Below, piece after piece: positions 6,315 through 12,104 of a stretch of DNA of 12,104 nucleotides. The stretch is from Candidatus Omnitrophota bacterium (GTDB lineage: Bacteria; Omnitrophota; Gorgyraeia; Aquiviventales; Aquiviventaceae). Within the stretch, counting starts at the first letter, position 1, and every line of letters begins with the position of its first letter. Made by a program: the position numbers and the translations under genes. The stretch covers positions 1 through 12,104 of the forward strand of contig JAGVGS010000023.1 of NCBI GenBank assembly GCA_020057015.1, in the 5' to 3' direction. The notes under the pieces were generated by a model, which saw only the letters and a program-made list of their open reading frames with translations, searched no databases and had not been told where the DNA came from.

Positions 6315-7729
6315 TGCCGTGGGGCTTGCTCGCACCGGAACTCGGGCTATGCTTGTGGATTCTGGTCATGCTGCTGGCCGACCTCGCTCCGGCCACGCGC
6401 AAACCGCAACTCTCCTGGCTGGCCCTCGGCGGCATCGGCTTCACCGCCGTGCTGCTCGCGTGGCAGCAGCCGCTCTGGGCGCGCGGCGAGAGCTTCCAGA
6501 GCATGCTCGCTGTCACCCACTTCAGCGGCCTCTACAAATGCTTCTTCACGGCCACGGCCGCCGTCGTGGTGATCATGACCCGGCAGTTTCAGCGCCACCT
6601 GCCGGCCCATCTGGGAGCGTTTTATATGCTCCTCTTCACCGCGCTGCTGGGCACCTTCGTGCTCGCTTCGATGCGCGATTTGCTCATGCTCTTCCTGGGC
6701 TTGGAGTTGTTGACCTTCTCCCTCTACATCATGGCCGCCTATCTGAAAGCCGAGGCCAAGTCGATTGAGGCGGGCATGAAGTACCTGATCCTCGGCTCGG
6801 TGTCCTCTGGTTTTCTGGTGTACGGCATCGCGCTGCTCTACGGCTTTGCCGGCGGCACGAGCTTTACGCAGGTGCAGAACGCCTTCACCTACGCCTTGAC
6901 CGTGCCGGCGACCGCGTACGCCGGGATGGTGCTGGTGCTGGCGGGCTTAGGCTTCAAGATCGCGGCCAGCCCCTTCAATCTCTGGGTGCCGGATGTGTAT
7001 GAGGGTGCCCCTACGCCAGTCGTCGCCCTGCTGTCCGTGGGCTCCAAGATGGCCGGAGCGATGGCTCTGTTGCAGCTGCTCACGGGCATCTTTGCGCCGA
7101 TCGCCGCGTTCTGGATGCCGCTGCTAGCCGCACTCTCGGTGGCCACGCTGCTCTACGGGAACCTCGGGGCGCTGGCGCAGACGAACATCAAGCGGCTGCT
7201 TGGGTATTCCTCGATTGGCCATGCCGGCTACCTGCTCATGGGGCTCTCCACCGGCAGTGTCGCAGGAGCGGAGGCGGTCACGTATTACCTGCTGGCGTAC
7301 TTATTCAGCACGCTGGCGGTGTTCTTGGTCGTGATCGCCGCGTCGGACGCGGTAGGCGGGGACGCGCTCGAGGACTACCGCGGCCTCTCCCAGCGCTCCG
7401 GGTTCCTGGCAGCGGTGATGTTTCTGGGACTGCTATCCCTGGCCGGCGTGCCCCCACTGGCCGGCTTCGTGGGCAAGCTGCTGGTGTTACTCGCCACGGT
7501 GGAGAGCGGCCGGCTGTGGCTGGTCGCGGTGGGGGCAGTGAACGTGGCGATTGCGTTGTACTACTACTTGCTGATTGTGAAGCGGATGTACCTCGACGCC
7601 CCGCGGCAGACACAGCCCATCGCCGTGCCGGCTGCTACCCGGGTCACGCTCTACGTGCTCGTGCTGGGGATTCTCGTCGTGGGCATCTGGCAGGCCCCCT
7701 TTCTGCGCTGGATCAGCGCGATCCGGTAA
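6314..7729 (+). CDS. nuoN: NADH-quinone oxidoreductase subunit N
   Basis: The 471-residue membrane protein is NuoN (ND2-like), the proximal antiporter-like proton pump of complex I. The proton-path residues are intact: E131 (GLELLTFSLY), K215 (GLGFKIAASPFNLW), K245 (SVGSKMAG) and K388 (GFVGKLLVL). The marker 'VPDVYEGAPTP' at 225-235 is typical. Unlike NuoM in the same operon it keeps the TM7 lysine. It is the last gene of the operon and follows nuoM with a 1-base overlap. Its final 17 bases overlap the end of the convergent response-regulator gene, so transcription must stop inside or beyond that gene. Confidence 0.96.
   Translation: MPWGLLAPELGLCLWILVMLLADLAPATRKPQLSWLALGGIGFTAVLLAWQQPLWARGESFQSMLAVTHFSGLYKCFFTATAAVVVIMTRQFQRHLPAHLGAFYMLLFTALLGTFVLASMRDLLMLFLGLELLTFSLYIMAAYLKAEAKSIEAGMKYLILGSVSSGFLVYGIALLYGFAGGTSFTQVQNAFTYALTVPATAYAGMVLVLAGLGFKIAASPFNLWVPDVYEGAPTPVVALLSVGSKMAGAMALLQLLTGIFAPIAAFWMPLLAALSVATLLYGNLGALAQTNIKRLLGYSSIGHAGYLLMGLSTGSVAGAEAVTYYLLAYLFSTLAVFLVVIAASDAVGGDALEDYRGLSQRSGFLAAVMFLGLLSLAGVPPLAGFVGKLLVLLATVESGRLWLVAVGAVNVAIALYYYLLIVKRMYLDAPRQTQPIAVPAATRVTLYVLVLGILVVGIWQAPFLRWISAIR
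7708..7726. other. hairpin spanning the convergent nuoN / response-regulator ends
   Basis: GGATC (7710-7714) pairs with GATCC (7720-7724) around an AGCGC loop. A further C-G pair and a T.G wobble extend the stem outward. The dyad covers the response-regulator stop codon and ends at the nuoN stop. No T-run follows on either strand, so it is at best a weak or factor-assisted bidirectional terminator. Confidence 0.3.
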
Positions 7730-8090
7730 CCTGCTTCAACAGCGCCACCAGCTCGTCGATCTTGACCGGTTTGGCCGCAAAGCGGTGCCCGCCGATCATG
7801 TGCGCCGCCTCGGATGTCTCTTCTGATTTAACCAACGCCGTCAGAAAAATCACCGGAATGTTCTTGGTTTCCGGGTACTCCTGCAGGGCGGTGGCGATCT
7901 GCTCGCCCGAAATCTCAGGCATCATGAGGTCCAGCAGGATCACGTTGGGCCGCAGCTGCCGCGCGCGCTCGAGGGCCTTGTCCGCCTCGTTGCAGATCGT
8001 CACGTCGTAGTCACCCGCCGCTTCCAGGTTCTTCTTCAGGAAGAACGTGAAGCCTTTCTCGTCATCCACCACGAGTACGTACTGTTTCAT
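7713..8090 (-). CDS. stand-alone response regulator receiver (CheY-like)
   Basis: The 125-residue protein consists of a single receiver domain. It shows the acidic pair D9/D10 (VVDDE), the phospho-acceptor D54 (ILLDLMMPEISG), T84 (FLTAL) and K107 (AAKPV), so all catalytic positions are present. There is no DNA-binding or enzymatic output domain, so it must act by protein contact or pass phosphate on, as in CheY or Spo0F-type proteins. Its ATG overlaps the stop of the upstream histidine kinase (ATGA on the minus strand, 8090-8087), which makes the kinase its likely partner. Its end runs 17 bases into nuoN. Confidence 0.93.
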   Translation of the reverse strand: MKQYVLVVDDEKGFTFFLKKNLEAAGDYDVTICNEADKALERARQLRPNVILLDLMMPEISGEQIATALQEYPETKNIPVIFLTALVKSEETSEAAHMIGGHRFAAKPVKIDELVALLKQVTGSR

Positions 8091-9967
8091 CCTGCACGCC
8101 CTCCGGTTTGAGCCGGCAGGGCGACGATCACCGTGGTGCCCTTGCCCTGCTCGCTCTCAATGGTCAATCGGCCGCCGTGGCTTTCCACGATGGTCTTCGA
8201 GACCGACAGCCCCAGACCTGTCCCCTTCTTATCGCGCTTGGTGGTGAAGAACGGCTCAAACAACTTGGCGAGGTTTTCCTGAGCAATGCCCTCTCCCGTG
8301 TCGGTCACCTTGATGAGGCACATCGGCACGCGGTCGATCTCGATCACCGGCGAGGTGGACACGGTCAGTTGGCCGGTCTTGTTCATGGCATCGAGCGCGT
8401 TCATCATGAGGTTGAGCAGCACTTGCTGCACCTGGTTACGGTCCGCCAGCACCGCCGGGGCCTCGGGCGTAAACTGCCGCACCACCGTGACGTTCTTCAG
8501 CGATCCGCTGTGCGTCATCAGCGAGAGCGTGCCTTCGACCAACTCCTGCGCTTTCAGCGCTTCGCGCTGCAGCGCCGAGGGACGCGCGAACTTGAGCAGG
8601 TCCCGGACAATGGTATCCGCCCGGATCACGGACTCTTCGATAGCCCCCAGCGTCATCTTCAAATCGTCATCCTGTTCCGGGAACTTCAGGCGCAGGAATT
8701 CGACCCCGCCGAGAATGACCCCCAGCGGGTTTTTTACCTCATGGGCCACGCCGGCGGAAAACCGGCCCAGCGCGGCCAGTTTTTCGGATTGCACCAGCTG
8801 CTGCTGGGCCTTCTTCAAGTCCTCATAGGCGGCTTTCAGGGCGCGCTCGGCCTCTTTGAGCCGGGTGATGTCGAGGGCCACGCAGACGAGGCCTTGCACT
8901 TGGCCCTCCTCATCCCGCATGGCAGAGCTGGAGAACAGCACCGGGATCGCCTGCCCGGTCTTGGTGCGATACGCGCGCTCTTCATTGGTCACCGCCCCGC
9001 CGGTGCGCACATGGTCCCACCAGGCCGGGAGCAGGCTCGGCACCGGTGCTTGCCCTTCAAAGAGGACGGCAATCGGCTGGCCCAGCAACTCGCCTTCGGC
9101 GTAGCCCAAGAGCTGGAGGGCCGCTCTGTTGACCAACTGGATGATGCCATCGGGGTGCGCGACCACCAGCGCGTCGACCATGGAAGAGATGATGTTATCC
9201 ACGTAGCGCTTGAGCACCGTCGTGCGCTCGAGATTCTCGGTCATGCGGTTGAACGCCTCGGCCAGCTCGCCGATTTCATCGCGCCCGCGCACCGCCGTGC
9301 GGTGATCGAGGCGGCCAGAGCCCACCACCGCCGCGTCGCGTGCTAAGCGCACCACCGGCAGCGCAATCGTCCGGGCGATCAAGAGCCCACACCCGACGGC
9401 GAGGAGCCCTAAAGCCGCCACGGCCGCCAGGCTCAGCTGCACCACCTGGGTCACGCTGCGGTTGACCGCCTCCCGCTCTTGCTTCAGCGCAGTCACTTCA
9501 GCCGAGAGGGCGCGGTCGACCTGGTGGACGAACTGCTGTTTGGCGCGCAGCAAGGGCGTGAGCTGGCGGGCGGCTTCAGCCGATCCGGCCGGCAGGGGCG
9601 GCTGGCCGGTCAGGCCTCGCACGCGAGCATACAAGACGGTGCCGGCCGTCTCGATGTCTTTGACGAGCTGCTCCTCCTCGAGGCTCGTGGCCGTACCGGC
9701 ATACACGTTCATCCACTCATCGTGCCGGGTTTGGAATTCTTGGAAGGTCGCCAGCTCGAGGGGAGTGTCATCCAGCACGCGCGTGACCAGATCCAGGGCA
9801 GCGGACTTGACTTGGCCCAGGGCCACGAGCGTGGGGGTGGTGGTGTTGGCAAAACGGTTGAGCTGCCGCTGCACGGTGCGCGCTTGCAGCAACCACGCCG
9901 CCCCGATCGCGGCGGCCAGCAGCGCGAAGCCCAGAAACCACAAGCTCAGCTTGCGGTAGAGCGTCAT
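8087..9967 (-). CDS. membrane sensor histidine kinase (HAMP-PAS-HisKA-HATPase)
   Basis: The 626-residue protein is an inner-membrane sensor kinase. Domains in order: TM1 about residues 9-27; a helical, probably four-helix-bundle extracytoplasmic sensor 30-172; TM2 about 174-197; HAMP 198-250; PAS about 252-370; a coiled linker 371-397; HisKA with H409 in 'AHEVKNPLG'; and an ATPase domain with N-box N523 (MMNALDAM), G1 box D556-T-G-E-G, F box (FEPFFTTK, 570-577) and G2 box G582-T-G-L-G. All residues needed for autophosphorylation are present. The H-box and ATPase style resemble NtrB-like kinases. The ligand cannot be deduced: there is no recognisable Cache or heme-binding motif. It overlaps the receiver gene by 4 bases and lies 45 bases after ychF. 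An imperfect hairpin in that gap (9980-9999) has no T-run. Confidence 0.95.
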   Translation of the reverse strand: MTLYRKLSLWFLGFALLAAAIGAAWLLQARTVQRQLNRFANTTTPTLVALGQVKSAALDLVTRVLDDTPLELATFQEFQTRHDEWMNVYAGTATSLEEEQLVKDIETAGTVLYARVRGLTGQPPLPAGSAEAARQLTPLLRAKQQFVHQVDRALSAEVTALKQEREAVNRSVTQVVQLSLAAVAALGLLAVGCGLLIARTIALPVVRLARDAAVVGSGRLDHRTAVRGRDEIGELAEAFNRMTENLERTTVLKRYVDNIISSMVDALVVAHPDGIIQLVNRAALQLLGYAEGELLGQPIAVLFEGQAPVPSLLPAWWDHVRTGGAVTNEERAYRTKTGQAIPVLFSSSAMRDEEGQVQGLVCVALDITRLKEAERALKAAYEDLKKAQQQLVQSEKLAALGRFSAGVAHEVKNPLGVILGGVEFLRLKFPEQDDDLKMTLGAIEESVIRADTIVRDLLKFARPSALQREALKAQELVEGTLSLMTHSGSLKNVTVVRQFTPEAPAVLADRNQVQQVLLNLMMNALDAMNKTGQLTVSTSPVIEIDRVPMCLIKVTDTGEGIAQENLAKLFEPFFTTKRDKKGTGLGLSVSKTIVESHGGRLTIESEQGKGTTVIVALPAQTGGRAG

Positions 9968-10012
9968 GGCAGCAGCCTAACGGCCCGCGCGAGGCCCGTC
10001 AAGCCGGGGCGG

Positions 10013-11119
10013 CTAGACGCTGAAGCGGAAATGCGCCAGGTCTCCGTCTTGCATCACGTACTCCTTGCCCTCGAGGCGCAGCTTGCCCTTCTCGCGTGCG
10101 GCATGCTCGCTGCCGCAGGCCACGAAGTCCTGGTAGCCGATGATCTCGGCGCGGATGAAGCCTCGCGCGATATCGGAGTGGATCTTGCCCGCAGCCTCGG
10201 GGGCGGTGGAGCCGCGGCGCGTGGTCCAGGCGCGATCTTCCTTCGGGCCCACGGTGAAGAACGTGATCAGCCCCAGCAGCGCGTAGCCGGCCCGGATCAC
10301 CCGATGCAGACCTGGCTCACTGAGGCCCACTGCCGCCAGATACTCCACGCGCTCGGCCTCGGTCTCCAGCGCGGCGATCTGGGCCTCAATGGCTCCGCAG
10401 ATGGCGACGACTTGGGCGCCTTCCGCCGCGGCAATGGCTTGCACCTCTTTGACGGCCGGCGCGTGCTCACCCAGAGGGTCTTGCTCGCTGACGTTGGCGA
10501 CATACAGCACCGGTTTGGCCGTCAAGAGATTCAAGGGTTTGACGAGATCCAGGCCCGGCGCTTCCAGCGTAGCCGTCACCCGGCGCGCCGGCCGCCCGGC
10601 ATCCAGCTCCTGCATCACGCGCTTGAACACCTCTAGCGCCGCCGGGGCTTTTTTGTCGCCTGACTTGGCCAGCTTTTCATAGCGGGTGATCGCGGATTGC
10701 ACCGCACCCAGGTCCTTCAGGGCCAGCTCGGTTTCAATCACTTCGATGTCGCGGTGGGGGTCGATGCCGCCGTGCACGTGCACGACCAAGTCATCCTCAA
10801 AGCAGCGCACGACATGGACGAGGGCTTCGACCTGGGCGATGTGGCCGAGGAATTGGTTCCCTAAGCCCTCGCCCTGGCTGGCCCCTTTGACCAGCCCGGC
10901 GATGTCCACAAACTCCATCGTGGTGGGGACGACTTGGATGGTGGGCACGAGCTTTGCAAGCTTATTGAGCCGCTCGTCGGGCACCGAGACCACGCCGACA
11001 TTGGGGTCAATCGTACAGAAGGGGTAGTTGGCCGCCGGCACGTTGGCGCGGGTGAGCGCGTTAAACAAGGTGGACTTGCCGACGTTGGGCAGCCCCACAA
11101 TGCCGCAGCTAATGCTCAT
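10013..11119 (-). CDS. ychF: redox-regulated, ribosome-associated ATPase YchF (Obg family)
   Basis: The 368-residue protein is a near-full-length match in layout to YchF/OLA1, a cytoplasmic P-loop protein that binds ribosomes and prefers ATP to GTP. Seen in order: P-loop 'GLPNVGKST' (9-17), G2/switch region around residues 35-45, G3 'DIAGLVKGASQGEGLGNQF' (72-90), a coiled-coil insertion about 125-180, and 'NVSE' (209-212) where GTPases have NKxD. That change explains the ATP preference of the family. A TGS domain fills about 281-366 and includes 'GKIHSDIARGFIRAE'. The ATG comes 12 bases after the stop of the dienelactone hydrolase-like gene, and no clear Shine-Dalgarno is visible in that gap. 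The histidine kinase gene follows. YchF is a widely conserved housekeeping gene, so its place in this run may reflect shared transcription rather than a shared pathway. Confidence 0.97.
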   Translation of the reverse strand: MSISCGIVGLPNVGKSTLFNALTRANVPAANYPFCTIDPNVGVVSVPDERLNKLAKLVPTIQVVPTTMEFVDIAGLVKGASQGEGLGNQFLGHIAQVEALVHVVRCFEDDLVVHVHGGIDPHRDIEVIETELALKDLGAVQSAITRYEKLAKSGDKKAPAALEVFKRVMQELDAGRPARRVTATLEAPGLDLVKPLNLLTAKPVLYVANVSEQDPLGEHAPAVKEVQAIAAAEGAQVVAICGAIEAQIAALETEAERVEYLAAVGLSEPGLHRVIRAGYALLGLITFFTVGPKEDRAWTTRRGSTAPEAAGKIHSDIARGFIRAEIIGYQDFVACGSEHAAREKGKLRLEGKEYVMQDGDLAHFRFSV

Positions 11120-11131
11120 CAGCGGGGAAAA

Positions 11132-11959
11132 CTACGGCCTGTCACTGAGGGCGGCAAGGGTGGCGGTGCCGAAGATCTCGCGCAGGAACTGCTCCAGCTG
11201 CTGCCAGGAGTCGCGATCCGCTTCGGCGTGGTACGCCCGGCCGGTGGTCACATCGGAGCCGGCATCCGGGACCGTAAAGCTGTGCGCCGCGCCCTCATAG
11301 ACGACGACGCGAAAGCTCGCTGCGGCCTCTTGCATCTCTTGCTTGAATGCGGCCACGTGCGCCGCGGTGACGTGCTGATCCAAGGCGCCGTGGAACACCA
11401 GCACGCGGCCCTTGATCTGTTGGGGGGCGGCCGGCTGAGGGGTGCTCAGCGCCCCATGAAAGCTCGCCACGCCGGCGACCGGGGCCCCGCTGCGCGCGAG
11501 CTCGAGCACCGTCATGCCGCCGAAGCAGTAGCCGATGGCCGCGATACGGGAGGGATCCACCATCGCCTGCTGCTGCAGCACGGCCATCGCCGCGCGGATG
11601 CGCTGGCGGGTCTTGCTGCGATCGCTGAAATACGCGCCGGCGAGCTGCCCGGCTTCCTCATGGTCCTTCGCGTAGATGCCCTTGCCGTACATGTCGACCG
11701 CGAAGGCGACATAGCCCAGTTGGGCCAGCTGTTCGGCGCGGTGCTTGGCGTACTCGCCCAAACCCTTCCATTCATGCACAACCAACACCCCCGGCCGGGG
11801 GATCACCACCGCATCATCGTAGGCCAAATAGCCTTCCAACGGCGCGTCCCCATCTTGATAGGACACCGCCTCGGTGTGCAACGCAGCCTGCGCACCAGGG
11901 GTGGCGCACAGCAGCACCGCGCATGCACCAGCCAAAAGGGTCAATCGCATCTTCATCAT
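11132..11959 (-). CDS. dienelactone hydrolase family protein with signal peptide
   Basis: The 275-residue alpha/beta hydrolase shows the dienelactone hydrolase catalytic set: nucleophile C145 in 'GYCFGG', D194 in 'HGALDQHV', H226 in 'GAAHSFT', and E63 in 'VVHEWKGL', which corresponds to the glutamate that primes the cysteine in true DLH. The N-terminus is a convincing signal peptide: basic start, hydrophobic core LTLLAGACAVLLCA, and an A-Q-A cleavage site near residue 25. The protein therefore probably works in the periplasm, unlike chlorocatechol-pathway DLH in the cytoplasm. No other aromatic degradation genes are near, so the natural substrate is unknown and could be another ester or lactone. 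Three in-frame ATGs lie at 11959, 11956 and 11950. The first is used here, with AGG about 5 bases upstream. It lies 9 bases after the stop of the upstream partial gene and 12 bases before ychF. Confidence 0.92.
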   Translation of the reverse strand: MMKMRLTLLAGACAVLLCATPGAQAALHTEAVSYQDGDAPLEGYLAYDDAVVIPRPGVLVVHEWKGLGEYAKHRAEQLAQLGYVAFAVDMYGKGIYAKDHEEAGQLAGAYFSDRSKTRQRIRAAMAVLQQQAMVDPSRIAAIGYCFGGMTVLELARSGAPVAGVASFHGALSTPQPAAPQQIKGRVLVFHGALDQHVTAAHVAAFKQEMQEAAASFRVVVYEGAAHSFTVPDAGSDVTTGRAYHAEADRDSWQQLEQFLREIFGTATLAALSDRP

Positions 11960-11968
11960 TCGCCTATG

Positions 11969-12104
11969 CTACTGCGCCCTCGAGGGCGGCGCAAGCGCCA
12001 CGGGTAGAGTCGGCAGCGGCGGCGTGCCGCTGGTGGGTGGTGAAACCGGCAGCTCTTTAGCCATATGCCGGAACTGGTCCAGCCCGAGTTGCTTGAAGCG
12101 CTCA
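11969..12104 (-). CDS. C-terminal end of an unidentified protein
   Basis: Reading leftward from the window edge, one minus-strand frame stays open for 44 codons to a TAG at 11971-11969. The first part, 'ERFKQLGLDQFRHMAKELPV', looks like an amphipathic helix. It is followed by a proline-rich tail ending in 'APPSRAQ'. The stop lies 9 bases before the dienelactone hydrolase-like ATG, the same tight spacing seen along this run, which supports it as a real gene end. A second minus-strand frame is also open here but encodes an arginine- and cysteine-rich stretch that looks less like protein. No family can be assigned. Confidence 0.5.
   Translation of the reverse strand, partial: ERFKQLGLDQFRHMAKELPVSPPTSGTPPLPTLPVALAPPSRAQ
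11975..11988. repeat. 14-bp perfect palindrome upstream of the dienelactone hydrolase-like gene
   Basis: CGCCCTCGAGGGCG is perfectly self-complementary. On the minus strand it lies exactly between a possible -35 (TTGCGC, 11994-11989) and a possible -10 (TAGCAT, 11971-11966), 17 bp apart, as an operator would. It also lies within the last codons of the upstream partial gene, and both promoter boxes are weak. The position is therefore suggestive only. Confidence 0.3.

Noticed and set aside
8108..9346. Long plus-strand frame of 412 codons opposite the histidine kinase.
   Set aside because: It is the complement of a fully recognisable kinase with all catalytic boxes. Its histidine- and arginine-rich content is typical of an antisense shadow.
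9980..9999. Hairpin in the ychF-histidine kinase gap, considered as a terminator.
   Set aside because: The stem is imperfect with a mismatch, and no T-run follows on the minus strand.
9968..10005. Possible kinase promoter on the minus strand (TTGACG, 17 bp, TAGGCT).
   Set aside because: The -10 matches only 3 of 6 and would place the start on the ATG itself. The AGG there is equally well read as a weak ribosome binding site.
10934..12007. Long plus-strand frame opposite ychF and the dienelactone hydrolase-like gene.
   Set aside because: It spans the boundary between two genes with clear motifs on the other strand and shows no domain of its own.

Overview
This is a G+C-rich bacterial chromosomal window. 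It holds ten protein-coding genes that I can identify to family, plus the tail of one unidentified gene. There are no mobile elements, CRISPR arrays or RNA genes that I can see. The organism looks like a respiring bacterium with two membranes. The signs are proton-pumping complex I subunits, a secreted dienelactone hydrolase-like protein and a membrane sensor kinase. The phylum cannot be fixed from the sequence. The receiver domain ends in an 'IGGHRFAAKPVKIDEL' style that reminds me of Omnitrophota or other deep-branching Gram-negative lineages, but this is only an impression.

Layout. (1) Positions 1-1802, minus strand: a pepP-like M24 aminopeptidase gene followed after 2 bases by an unusual thyX-like gene that runs off the left edge. 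(2) Positions 1803-1950: a divergent intergenic region with a good sigma70-type promoter (TGGACA, 18 bp, TATAAT) reading towards nuoJ. Just downstream of it lies a perfect TGTGA-N6-TCACA dyad. (3) Positions 1951-7729, plus strand: nuoJ-nuoK-nuoL-nuoM-nuoN, the part of respiratory complex I made up of the antiporter-like subunits and their small partners NuoJ and NuoK. Genes are coupled by overlaps of 4, 7 and 1 bases, except for a 169-base structured gap between nuoL and nuoM. The genes nuoA-nuoI are not adjacent upstream. (4) Positions 7713-12104, minus strand: a compact run transcribed from right to left: unknown gene tail, 9-base gap, dienelactone hydrolase-like gene, 12-base gap, ychF, 45-base gap, histidine kinase, 4-base overlap, stand-alone response regulator. 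The response regulator and nuoN converge and overlap by 17 bases.

How the genes work together. NuoJKLMN form the proton-translocating arm of NADH:quinone oxidoreductase and need NuoA-I or equivalents encoded elsewhere. The kinase and receiver form a two-component pair whose output is not encoded here. YchF is a ribosome-associated ATPase, and the dienelactone hydrolase-like protein is probably exported.

No wholly new system is evident. The points most worth checking are: a NuoM in which the normally invariant TM7 lysine appears to be isoleucine; a complex I operon that starts at nuoJ under its own promoter with a CRP-type dyad; and a ThyX homologue whose signature motif is strongly remodelled.
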